A stretch of 7,984 nucleotides of DNA. It comes from Alphaproteobacteria bacterium. Its GTDB lineage: Bacteria > Pseudomonadota > Alphaproteobacteria > Sphingomonadales > Sphingomonadaceae. Shown here piece after piece: positions 1 to 7,984 of this stretch. The notes below the pieces were generated by a model that was not told the DNA's origin, made no database searches, and saw nothing but the letters and a program-made list of their open reading frames with translations. How positions within the stretch are numbered: position 1 is the first letter of the stretch; every line of letters begins with the position of its first letter. The position numbers and the translations under genes are program-made. The stretch is from the NCBI GenBank assembly GCA_016650315.1, contig JAENVZ010000009.1, positions 1-7,984 on the forward strand. Direction: 5' to 3'.

Positions 1-46
1 CCCATTGCTCGCGGGTGAATATCTTATAGGCGAAGAGTTCAAGCAT
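1..46 (-). CDS. Start of a gene cut by the window edge, possible DUF952 protein
   Basis: An ATG at 46-44 opens a frame that stays open to the left edge, giving 15 codons that read MLELFAYKIFTREQW. The pattern of an aliphatic/aromatic-Tyr-Lys-Ile followed by Thr-x-x-x-Trp is what I associate with the N-terminus of DUF952 proteins, small proteins of unknown function. The start lies 3 bases past the stop of the upstream small membrane-protein gene, so it would be co-transcribed with it and gyrA and possibly translationally coupled. A weak GAGAAG lies about 11 bases upstream. Only 15 residues are visible, so the family call is tentative; the existence of a coding frame here is itself inferred from spacing and residue pattern. 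Confidence 0.42.
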   Translation of the reverse strand, partial: MLELFAYKIFTREQW

Positions 47-49
47 CAA

Positions 50-528
50 CTATTTTACTTCTCGGACTCGCGTTGCTTCAACTAATTTATCCTTCAATCC
101 CTGCAATGCATCAATCGTTTCGTCATCAGAATTGAATTGTTTTTCTAAAAATTCTTGACCTTTTTTGTCATTATTTCTTTGAAAATATACCTGTGCCCGA
201 TTGGAATATATGCTTGATTTTACGACACCATCGAGGAGCTTTCTAATATCTTCTATTAATTCGTCTTGATAGAGTAGTTCCGCGTCATTTAAAAGTTGTA
301 CCAGCTTACGCCAATGGTCGTCATCAATCCTACCGTCGCGCAGGAATGCGGCGTCAATTTCTCTCATCCTATTGACGCACTCTCGCCGTTCTTGCAGCAA
401 ATTTAGCTTGAAATCTTGAACCCGAAGTTTGTGACCCTGCCCATTAAGTTTGTGCGCTAAAATGCTGATAATGAGAGCGGCGAAAGATATTAAAAGTGCA
501 ACTAGAGCGCTCGCTGCCGTCGTGTTGC

Positions 529-532
<4 letters not shown>
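50..532 (-). CDS. Small single-pass membrane protein with helical cytoplasmic part, function unknown
   Basis: A 160-residue protein. Residues about 6-27 form one hydrophobic membrane segment ([17 protein letters not shown] core) directly after a short polar N-terminus; the rest is charged and predicted helical. Residues 35-100 resemble a widespread but uncharacterised type of bacterial protein in which a single N-terminal helix is followed by a 'KLRxxxFxxR' stretch and later an 'L..DAELLY..E' segment; I know no assigned function. The start is firm: ATG 532-530 overlaps the gyrA TGA 531-529 (ATGA), and a strong AAGGAGG lies 4 bases upstream inside the last gyrA codons, so translation is probably coupled to gyrA. 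Composition is odd: bases 121-300 are about 32% G+C by hand count, far below gyrA. This suggests recent acquisition or weak codon selection. It is not a known gyrase partner. Confidence 0.72.
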
Positions 533-3219
<2,687 letters not shown>

Positions 3220-3258
3220 ATGTTTTACTCTTTTTTGCTGAGTGACAGTTCGGTGACG

Positions 3259-3287
3259 CTTCTAGCCGAGGGGTCGGGTTATGTCAC
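3259..3287 (-). promoter_or_regulatory. Candidate gyrA promoter
   Basis: On the minus strand, GTGACA (3287-3282) resembles a -35 TTGACA at 5 of 6 positions. It is followed by exactly 17 bases and TAGAAG (3264-3259), a 4 of 6 match to TATAAT. The predicted transcript would begin near 3252, leaving a leader of about 33 bases before the TTG start. This is the best-spaced pair I found in the gap between yaaA and gyrA. It is judged by eye only, and alphaproteobacterial promoters are often poor matches, so read-through from yaaA is also possible. Confidence 0.35.
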
Positions 3288-3293
3288 CCCTCG
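3267..3293. repeat. Perfect 8-bp inverted repeat in the yaaA-gyrA gap
   Basis: CGAGGGGT at 3267-3274 and its exact complement ACCCCTCG at 3286-3293 flank an 11-base centre. Read as minus-strand RNA it could form a hairpin after yaaA, but no U-run follows, so it is a poor intrinsic terminator. The arms overlap the spacer and edge of the candidate gyrA -35, so an operator or supercoiling-sensitive element is an equally good reading. A second short palindrome, CACGCGTG, lies just beyond at 3302-3309. Confidence 0.5.
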
Positions 3294-3322
3294 CGCACGC
3301 GCACGCGTGAGAAAATATGGGA

Positions 3323-4078
3323 TCATCGACGGATGAAGCGCCACACGGACTCCGATGAACCTTTCTGGTCGTAGCTATAACCATCGCTATCGAAAAATTT
3401 CAGCGATTCGGCATTCGTCAGGTGATGTTCGCACATGTACCGCGCCATCATTCCGCGCGCCCTTTTTGCTCCGAAACTGTTAAATCGCAGACCCTTGGGG
3501 CCTTCTTCGCGGAAGTCGATGTCGATGACATGGATATGCGGCGGAACATGGTCCTTTGCAGCCTTCCAATATTCGTTGCTGGCCAAGTTTACCAATATGC
3601 TTGTGCCCAGTGCCTGCATATCGTCAGCGATCAGGGCCGCGATGCGCCCGTCCCAATAGTGATAGAGATTTTTGGCGTTTGGCGCCCAGCGTGTCCCCAT
3701 TTCCAGTCGATAAGGGCGAATGGCGTCAAATGGTCGCAACAGGCCATAGAGGCCCGATAATATGCGCACATGATTCTGCGCGAAATGCAGCGATTCTTCT
3801 GGAAGGCTGCTTGCCTCGAATCCGATATAGACGTCTCCGGCGAAGGCCATAATGGCGGGCCGTTCCGGTTGATCGAAGAAATTGGCATAACGCCCAACGT
3901 TCAGTTCGGCCAATGCATCTGAAATATGCATCAGCTTTTTCAGGTCTTCAGCTTTCAGCTTTGCCGCAGCGCGCGCCAGTTCGTCGGTTTGCGAGGCAAA
4001 ACGCAGCGAAGTTACCGGCATGTCTGGAAGAGCCGAACTATAGTCGAGTGATTTGGCGGGCGAAAGGAGGGTGAGCAT
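3323..4078 (-). CDS. yaaA: Peroxide stress protein YaaA (DUF328/UPF0246)
   Basis: A 251-residue cytoplasmic protein, close to the 258 residues of E. coli YaaA. Family landmarks are all present in order: N-terminal LLSPAKSLDY (residues 4-13), FAGDVYIGF (79-87), LSGLYGLLRPFDAIRPYRLEMGT (108-129), NLASNEY (164-170), and FNSFGAKRARGMMARY (199-214). In E. coli, YaaA is induced by OxyR during peroxide stress and lowers free intracellular iron, limiting Fenton damage; the family also has DNA-binding ability. The start ATG 4078-4076 gives the canonical N-terminus, although its ribosome binding site is weak. It lies upstream of gyrA on the same strand with a 103-base gap, and is divergent from the first TPR-like gene. 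No OxyR site was recognised. Identification is by sequence recognition of conserved motifs and is secure; the physiological role here is inferred from the family. Confidence 0.95.
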   Translation of the reverse strand: MLTLLSPAKSLDYSSALPDMPVTSLRFASQTDELARAAAKLKAEDLKKLMHISDALAELNVGRYANFFDQPERPAIMAFAGDVYIGFEASSLPEESLHFAQNHVRILSGLYGLLRPFDAIRPYRLEMGTRWAPNAKNLYHYWDGRIAALIADDMQALGTSILVNLASNEYWKAAKDHVPPHIHVIDIDFREEGPKGLRFNSFGAKRARGMMARYMCEHHLTNAESLKFFDSDGYSYDQKGSSESVWRFIRR

Positions 4079-4252
4079 TGGTCCGGCCTAGCCGAGCACA
4101 AGCGGTCGGTCAAAGGCGTTGTAAACGCGTTCAACCGGTATTCAGTCACGACTGTCTAGGCCCGGAAACGAGAGTTGGTCTTGTGCAGGACCAGCGCGGC
4201 ATCTAGGGACATTACCTAAGCCGTATCAAGGATGTGTTTGGAGGGTAATATT
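4079..4252. promoter_or_regulatory. Divergent control region between yaaA and the first TPR-like gene
   Basis: This gap must carry the promoters for yaaA (leftward) and the exported TPR-like protein (rightward). The clearest structure is an 18-base dyad at 4176-4193 (TGGTCTTGTGCAGGACCA) in which seven of nine pairs are Watson-Crick and two are G-T. It could be an operator or a hairpin in the leader of the rightward transcript. A short palindrome AACGCGTT lies at 4124-4131. For yaaA, TTGACC (minus strand, 4113-4108) with 17 bases to TAGGCC is a possible but weak promoter. I could not settle a rightward promoter by eye. Confidence 0.4.
4240..4245 (+). promoter_or_regulatory. Ribosome binding site that decides the start at 4253
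   Basis: GGAGGG lies 7 bases upstream of the ATG at 4253, a good position. It lies inside the 21-base extension that would exist if translation began at the ATG at 4232, which itself has no such signal. The site therefore supports the shorter protein that begins with the signal peptide. Confidence 0.8.
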
Positions 4253-5533
4253 ATGCGTTTCGTTTCTCCCTTGGCCCTTGGCCTTTTGCTGACGATCACT
4301 GGTGTTGCCGTAGTGGGCGCATCGCCCGCCATTGCCGCGCAAAAGGAAAAAGCGCCAAAGCAGAACTTCAGCGGCGGTTTCCGTGCGCCTGCATCTGAAC
4401 TGCAAAAGGCGATCACAGCCAAGGATTTTGAAGTCGCCAAGACCAAGCTGGCGCTTGCCGAAGCTGCAGCGCAAACGCCTGATGACATTTATACCCTTCA
4501 CCTTCTTCGTCTTCAGCTTGGTCTGGGCCTCAATGATGCAGCGATGCAGCGCGCCGGCGTCGAGGGAATGCTGGCGAGCGGAGCATCGCCGGAAAGCGAA
4601 GTCCCCAAATATCATTTTTATGCTGGCCAGTTCGCTTTGAACGCGAATGATGTCGATGCCGGGATTTCTCACCTGCAAAAGGCGATTGATGCGGGTTATC
4701 CGGGCAGCGCCTCGCATGTGTTGCTCGCCGAATCCTATTTCAAGAAAGCGACCTCGACGGCGAAGGGCAATCAGTTGACAGCTGATGGAAAAGCCGCCGT
4801 ACAGGCTGGGCTGCCGCATCTCAAGCATGGCGTGGAAATTGAAAAAAGCGCTGGCAACGCGGTACCCGCTGGCTGGTATGAACGGGGTTTCCAGCTTGCC
4901 TATCTTGCGGGTTTGCCGCAAGCAAGCGACTGGGCGATGATGACGGTCGATGCAGCCCCGAATACGAAGAACTGGCGGAACTTGCTGCGTGGGTATCAGG
5001 ATACGCATCGCACACTGACAAAGGCCGAAAATCTGGACCTTATGCGCTTGATGCGCGCGACCGGTGCGTTAGAGAGTGAATATGACTATTCCGAATATGC
5101 TGAAGCGGCGGTCAGCAGTGGTCTGCCTGGTGAAGCCAAGTCAGTGATAGATGAAGGTCGCAGCAAGGGCAAAGTCGGTCCATCGCGTCTGGCCGAAATC
5201 TACAGCATCGCCAATGGCCGTGTCGCTGCTGACAAGGCTGGCCTTTCTGCAGGAGAGCGCGACGCGGCCAAGGCGGCGAATGGCAAGATCGCATTATCCA
5301 CCGCCGACGCCTATTTGGGTTACGGTGAATTTGCGAAGGCGGCTGATCTGTATAAGCTGGCGTTGCAAAAAGGTTCAGTCGATGCCGGTGAAATCAATAC
5401 GCGCCTTGGCATTGCGCTTGCCCGGTCAGGCGACTTGCCCGGTGCGAAAGCCGCGTTTGAAAAGGTTGCGCCGGGAGTACGGCAGGACATCGCCAAATTC
5501 TGGCTGGTCTGGCTCAGCAAGCCGCAAGGCTGA
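4253..5533 (+). CDS. Exported TPR-like helical-repeat protein, function unknown (first of tandem pair)
   Basis: A 426-residue protein with a clear signal peptide: Met-Arg, a hydrophobic core at about residues 6-22, and an Ala-rich cleavage region ending near AIAA (26-29). The mature protein is probably periplasmic. It is rich in Ala-containing helices; residues 345-374 (AYLGYGEFAKAADLYKLAL) and 380-405 (TRLGIALARSGDLPGAKAAF) match the spacing of tetratricopeptide repeats, with another likely helical pair around 118-148. It ends in DIAKFWLVW. I chose ATG 4253 rather than the in-frame ATG at 4232, because GGAGGG at 4240-4245 sits 7 bases before 4253 and the shorter form begins straight with the signal peptide. 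The next gene is a paralog. TPR proteins usually scaffold protein contacts; no enzyme motif is visible, and partner and pathway cannot be named. Confidence 0.85.
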   Translation: MRFVSPLALGLLLTITGVAVVGASPAIAAQKEKAPKQNFSGGFRAPASELQKAITAKDFEVAKTKLALAEAAAQTPDDIYTLHLLRLQLGLGLNDAAMQRAGVEGMLASGASPESEVPKYHFYAGQFALNANDVDAGISHLQKAIDAGYPGSASHVLLAESYFKKATSTAKGNQLTADGKAAVQAGLPHLKHGVEIEKSAGNAVPAGWYERGFQLAYLAGLPQASDWAMMTVDAAPNTKNWRNLLRGYQDTHRTLTKAENLDLMRLMRATGALESEYDYSEYAEAAVSSGLPGEAKSVIDEGRSKGKVGPSRLAEIYSIANGRVAADKAGLSAGERDAAKAANGKIALSTADAYLGYGEFAKAADLYKLALQKGSVDAGEINTRLGIALARSGDLPGAKAAFEKVAPGVRQDIAKFWLVWLSKPQG

Positions 5534-5554
5534 TCTGGACATGTTAATGCGAAA

Positions 5555-5583
5555 GGGAGCAGAACTCCTCTGCTCCCATTTTC
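5555..5583 (+). terminator. Intrinsic terminator after the first TPR-like gene
   Basis: GGGAGCAG (5555-5562) pairs perfectly with CTGCTCCC (5570-5577) around a 7-base loop, giving an 8-bp G+C-rich stem, followed at once by ATTTTC. It begins 21 bases after the stop codon at 5533. This is a standard Rho-independent terminator except for a short T-run. It implies that the second paralog is transcribed from its own promoter or only by partial read-through. Little room (about 40 bases) remains for a promoter before the ATG at 5623. Confidence 0.8.
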
Positions 5584-5622
5584 GTATCCGGTCGTTGTGA
5601 TTGTGCCATTGCGAAAGATTCT

Positions 5623-6867
5623 ATGAAATATTCTGCCTGGAACGACTCGTTTCGCATAATGCTCACACTGGGCGCAGCCATGGTGCTTGCGCCCCCGACC
5701 GGTGCTTATGCAGCCCAAAAGAACCGAACGCCGGACTATGTTCTCGGCAATGATTTTCGTATGGCGGCGCGCAATGTTCAGGCAGCAATGGATATGGGCG
5801 ACACCGTTACCGCCAGCGCCCGGATGGGATCGCTTGAGGCGGTCGCTCGCACAGGTCCCGAAAAATATGCTGCCGCAGCGCTCCATATGCAGTTGGCGGC
5901 GAAGCAGGCTGATCTGACCGGGCAGCGAAAGGCGTTGAGTGCGATGCTGGAAAGCGGCGGAGCGCCCGAAAGCGATATACCCTATCTTCGGTATCTGGCC
6001 GGCTATTTCAGTTTCATGCTGAATGAGTTGAACGACTGTGTGGCACAGATAACCTACGCGCGCCAATTGGGTTATGTCAGTCCGCAAGCAATGCTGATAC
6101 TGGCGGACGCCCATCTGCGGATGGGTAAATATCCGGAAGGCATGGCCTTTTTATCTCAAGCCATGGCACAGCAACGTGCAGCAGGCGGAAACGTCGATGC
6201 GTCATGGTATGACCGGGCGGCATCCTTCGCTTATAAGTCCAAGGACTGGAGCGGCCTTGCATCCTGGTACAGGCAGAAAATCATGCAGTATCCGGCGCCG
6301 GAAAACTGGCGCAGCGCGATCAGTAATTATCTGGATAATCCGGCTCTGACGTCAGCGATGAAGCTGGACCTCTATCGTCTGATTTCCGCGAGTGACGCAT
6401 TGGCGAGCGAACGTGATTATCAGGCCTATGCGCAGGCGGCGGTCGATAATGGCCAATATGGCGAGGCCAAGGTGGTTATTGAGGCTGGCCGTGCCGACAG
6501 CACTTTATTGACGGGCGAGGCGGTCACGGCAGGCTTGTACAAGACCGTCGGAGCGCGAGCAGGCAAGGACAAGGTGAAGCTTGCCACGCAGGCAGCCAAG
6601 GTTTCAACCGCGGGCGAGGCGGCCAATGGTTATCTGGCGCTTGGCGAATATGGGCGTGCCGCCGGACTCTATCGAACGGCGCTGACACAATCATCAGCGG
6701 ATACGGGACAGATTAATACCCGCCTGGGCATCGCGTTGGCACGTTCGGGCGATCGGGAAGGCGCCCGGCAGATGCTTTCCGCTGTGACCGGGCCATGGGC
6801 CGACATCGCTCAATTCTGGTTGTTATGGGCAAGTCCGGCGGCGGCTTCACTGCCAACGCCAGGATAA
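5623..6867 (+). CDS. Exported TPR-like helical-repeat protein, function unknown (second of tandem pair)
   Basis: A 414-residue protein with a signal peptide: charged N-terminus to Arg11, hydrophobic core about 12-24, likely cleavage after GAYA (27-30). Aligned by eye with the preceding gene product it shares the mature start AAQK, the block MLxSGxxPES (108-117), NWR (228-230), LDLxRL (248-253), YAxAAV plus GEAKxVIxxGR (268-290), an identical 14-residue run INTRLGIALARSGD (364-377), and an end of DIAxFWLxW (393-402). The two are therefore tandem duplicates that have diverged strongly. TPR-like helices are best seen at 333-353 and 364-387. The start ATG 5623 has only a weak GAAAG upstream; a later in-frame ATG (Met13) would cut into the signal peptide. 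The stop is 4 bases from the convergent lrp-like gene. No catalytic motif is visible. Confidence 0.83.
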   Translation: MKYSAWNDSFRIMLTLGAAMVLAPPTGAYAAQKNRTPDYVLGNDFRMAARNVQAAMDMGDTVTASARMGSLEAVARTGPEKYAAAALHMQLAAKQADLTGQRKALSAMLESGGAPESDIPYLRYLAGYFSFMLNELNDCVAQITYARQLGYVSPQAMLILADAHLRMGKYPEGMAFLSQAMAQQRAAGGNVDASWYDRAASFAYKSKDWSGLASWYRQKIMQYPAPENWRSAISNYLDNPALTSAMKLDLYRLISASDALASERDYQAYAQAAVDNGQYGEAKVVIEAGRADSTLLTGEAVTAGLYKTVGARAGKDKVKLATQAAKVSTAGEAANGYLALGEYGRAAGLYRTALTQSSADTGQINTRLGIALARSGDREGARQMLSAVTGPWADIAQFWLLWASPAAASLPTPG

Positions 6868-6871
6868 GCTG

Positions 6872-7345
6872 TCATTTTCGCAACGGGACGCCCGGCAAAT
6901 TTTTCGCAGTGCGGATCGTAAGCGAAGTTTTGACGCTCACCACATTAGGCGCAGGCGTAAGTTGCGAGGTCAGAAATTGCTGAAAGCTTTGCAAATCGCG
7001 CGCTACGACCTTCAACATGAAGTCGATTTCGCCGTTCAACATGTGGCATTCACGCACTTCCGGCAGTTGCGCGACATGATCTTCGAACGCCTTTAAATCA
7101 GCTTCGGCCTGACTTTTCAGGCTGACCATCGCAAAAACGGTAATGCTGTAACCAAGCGAGGCTGGATCGATCATCGCATGGTAGGATTTGATCGCGCCAT
7201 TATCTTCCAACGAACGCACTCGGCGCAAACAGGGTGGCGCGGTCAGGCCCACCTTTTTCGCTAGATCCACATTGGTCATGCGGCCATCGTCTTGCAATTC
7301 GGCCAATATCTGCATGTCAATGTCGTCAATGTTCATTCCAGCCAT
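6872..7345 (-). CDS. Lrp/AsnC-family transcriptional regulator
   Basis: A 157-residue DNA-binding regulator. The N-terminal winged helix-turn-helix is at about residues 6-55, with IDDIDMQILAELQDDGRM leading into the recognition region TNVDLAKKVGLTAPPCLRRV (24-43), typical of the family. A ligand-binding, oligomerising RAM domain follows (about 67-145), with GEIDFML at 105-111 in the expected place. Length fits the family. Such proteins form dimers to octamers and regulate amino-acid-linked genes, often including themselves. The specific ligand cannot be read from sequence, so I give no symbol. The start could be ATG 7345 or ATG 7336; neither has a clear ribosome site, and the form at 7336 (MNIDDIDMQIL) matches the usual family start better. 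It is convergent with the TPR-like gene and divergent from the probable kinase gene. Confidence 0.95.
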   Translation of the reverse strand: MAGMNIDDIDMQILAELQDDGRMTNVDLAKKVGLTAPPCLRRVRSLEDNGAIKSYHAMIDPASLGYSITVFAMVSLKSQAEADLKAFEDHVAQLPEVRECHMLNGEIDFMLKVVARDLQSFQQFLTSQLTPAPNVVSVKTSLTIRTAKNLPGVPLRK

Positions 7346-7379
7346 GAACTTGCAATAACCTTTCCTGTTGATGCGCCAG

Positions 7380-7407
7380 ATAATAATAATATTTCAGGTA
7401 AATGCAA
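7380..7407 (-). promoter_or_regulatory. Candidate promoter of the lrp-like gene in an A+T-rich block
   Basis: On the minus strand TATTAT (7385-7380) matches the -10 consensus at 5 of 6 positions. TTGCAT (7407-7402), 16 bases before it, is a weak -35. The transcript would begin about 30 bases before the ATG. The block 7379-7396 is almost entirely A+T, unlike its surroundings, and Lrp-type proteins favour such DNA, so autoregulation here is plausible. No full YAGHAWATTWTDCTR Lrp site is present. Confidence 0.3.
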
Positions 7408-7473
7408 TTGTCCCACTATGCGACGTTTCAATCTGGTATCTTCCTATTTCGCACGAACCGGCTTATCCCGAAT

Positions 7474-7489
7474 GTTAATGAAAGATTAG
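7474..7489 (-). promoter_or_regulatory. Near-consensus CtrA-type site
   Basis: On the minus strand the bases read CTAA-TCTTTCA-TTAAC, eight of nine matches to the CtrA consensus TTAA-N7-TTAAC known from Caulobacter. It lies between the lrp-like gene and the probable kinase gene, 20 bases before the kinase TTG start. CtrA is a response regulator found in most alphaproteobacteria. Such a short motif occurs by chance fairly often, so this is only a candidate. Confidence 0.25.
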
Positions 7490-7497
7490 GAAAGTTC

Positions 7498-7502
7498 GGG
7501 AG
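7498..7502 (+). promoter_or_regulatory. Ribosome binding site supporting a TTG start
   Basis: GGGAG lies 6 bases upstream of TTG 7509. No comparable purine-rich site precedes the later ATG at 7542. It decides in favour of the TTG start for the partial gene that runs off the right edge. Confidence 0.55.
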
Positions 7503-7508
7503 TCCGAA

Positions 7509-7984
7509 TTGCGCTTCAACGACATATTGCAGACTGTCCTTATGGCGCAGTCACCAAGCGGCAACGGGGCGGTGACCCGTTGGCGGCAGTGTGTCGATTT
7601 GCTGGCTCAATTCGACCGGGCAGATGGTGAGGGGATAGCCCCCGCTGATCGGAAATCGCTGCTGAATATACTAGAATCCATGCGCGACCAGATTAGCGAG
7701 CGGCAACGGATATCCACAGTTGTGGACTTGGGCAGCCGTTTGCGTTCGCCCACTCTTGTCCGTTTCTTTGCCGCGGACCGGTCAGCGATTTGCGCGGCGG
7801 CAATGGCTCGCGCGACATTGCCCGATGGGTTGTGGTCCGAACTGATTGGTGAGTTGTCACCTACCGCGCGGGGCATATTGCGCCACCGCCGCGACCTGGG
7901 TCCGCTTGCGCGGCGGGCAATCGATAACTTTGGCGCGCATGATCTGGTGCTGACCAATCGCATGGCCGTTGATGCGGGAGCCGA
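7509..7984 (+). CDS. N-terminal part of a probable sensor histidine kinase (cut by window edge)
   Basis: An open frame runs to the right edge with 158 complete codons. From TTG 7509 it reads MRFNDILQTVL, then RWRQCVDLLAQFDRAD (about residues 24-39), and later LGSRLRSPTLVRFFAADR, LSPTARGILRHRRDLGPLARRA and NFGAHDLVL. This all-helical, Leu/Ala/Arg-rich domain resembles the front region of a group of sphingomonad sensor histidine kinases, as far as I can recall. The kinase core itself would lie beyond the window, so the function is inferred. The start at TTG 7509 is preferred over ATG 7542 because GGGAG (7498-7502) lies 6 bases before TTG, while 7542 has no ribosome site and would lose the MRFNDILQ segment. 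The upstream in-frame stop is at 7479-7481. No signal peptide or membrane segment is visible in this part. Confidence 0.6.
   Translation, partial: MRFNDILQTVLMAQSPSGNGAVTRWRQCVDLLAQFDRADGEGIAPADRKSLLNILESMRDQISERQRISTVVDLGSRLRSPTLVRFFAADRSAICAAAMARATLPDGLWSELIGELSPTARGILRHRRDLGPLARRAIDNFGAHDLVLTNRMAVDAGA

Noticed and set aside
4232..4252. In-frame ATG at 4232 as start of the first TPR-like protein
   Set aside because: It has no ribosome site of its own, and the GGAGGG serving ATG 4253 lies within it; it would add a charged heptapeptide before the signal peptide.
4226..5008. Minus-strand 260-residue open frame, and the similar one at 5320-6114
   Set aside because: Both are antisense to the paralogous TPR-like genes, are rich in Arg/Cys/His with no recognisable domain, and have no homology to each other visible by eye.
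6860..6880. Bidirectional terminator between the convergent genes
   Set aside because: Only 4 bases separate the stop codons and I see no stem followed by a T-run on either strand.
7542..7544. ATG as start of the right-edge gene
   Set aside because: No ribosome site precedes it, whereas TTG 7509 has GGGAG at a good distance and keeps the MRFNDILQ segment.
7607..7963. Minus-strand open frame at the right edge
   Set aside because: It is the shadow of the plus-strand kinase-like gene, whose protein has coherent helical motifs and a supported start.

Overview
The window looks like chromosomal DNA of a sphingomonad-type alphaproteobacterium. The basis is the sequence of GyrA (including a roughly 40-residue insert in its C-terminal domain that I associate with alphaproteobacterial GyrA), an Lrp/AsnC regulator with the N- and C-terminal style I know from Sphingomonadales, and moderately high G+C in most genes. 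The taxonomic call is inference from protein style, not from a search.

Left part, all read on the minus strand (transcription right to left): yaaA (peroxide-stress, iron-limiting protein), a 103-base gap with a candidate promoter and a perfect inverted repeat, gyrA (DNA gyrase subunit A, TTG start), then a small A+T-rich gene for a single-pass membrane protein that overlaps the gyrA stop by four bases, then the first 15 codons of a further gene (possible DUF952 protein) running off the left edge.

Middle part, plus strand: two tandem genes for exported, TPR-like helical-repeat proteins that are clearly paralogous to each other. They are separated by a convincing intrinsic terminator. Their function is unknown, and they are the least-explained system in the window.

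Right part: a minus-strand Lrp/AsnC-family regulator converges on the second TPR gene with only 4 bases between stop codons. It is divergent from a plus-strand gene that runs off the right edge. That gene's N-terminal region resembles the helical front domain of a sphingomonad sensor histidine kinase, and it probably starts at TTG.

Most of the window is ordinary core genome. The points worth a second look are: methionine at the GyrA position equivalent to E. coli Asp87 in the quinolone-resistance region; the compositionally foreign gene translationally coupled to gyrA; the tandem secreted TPR-like pair; and a near-consensus CtrA site in the lrp/kinase intergenic region. I saw no tRNA, rRNA, CRISPR array, insertion sequence or phage gene.
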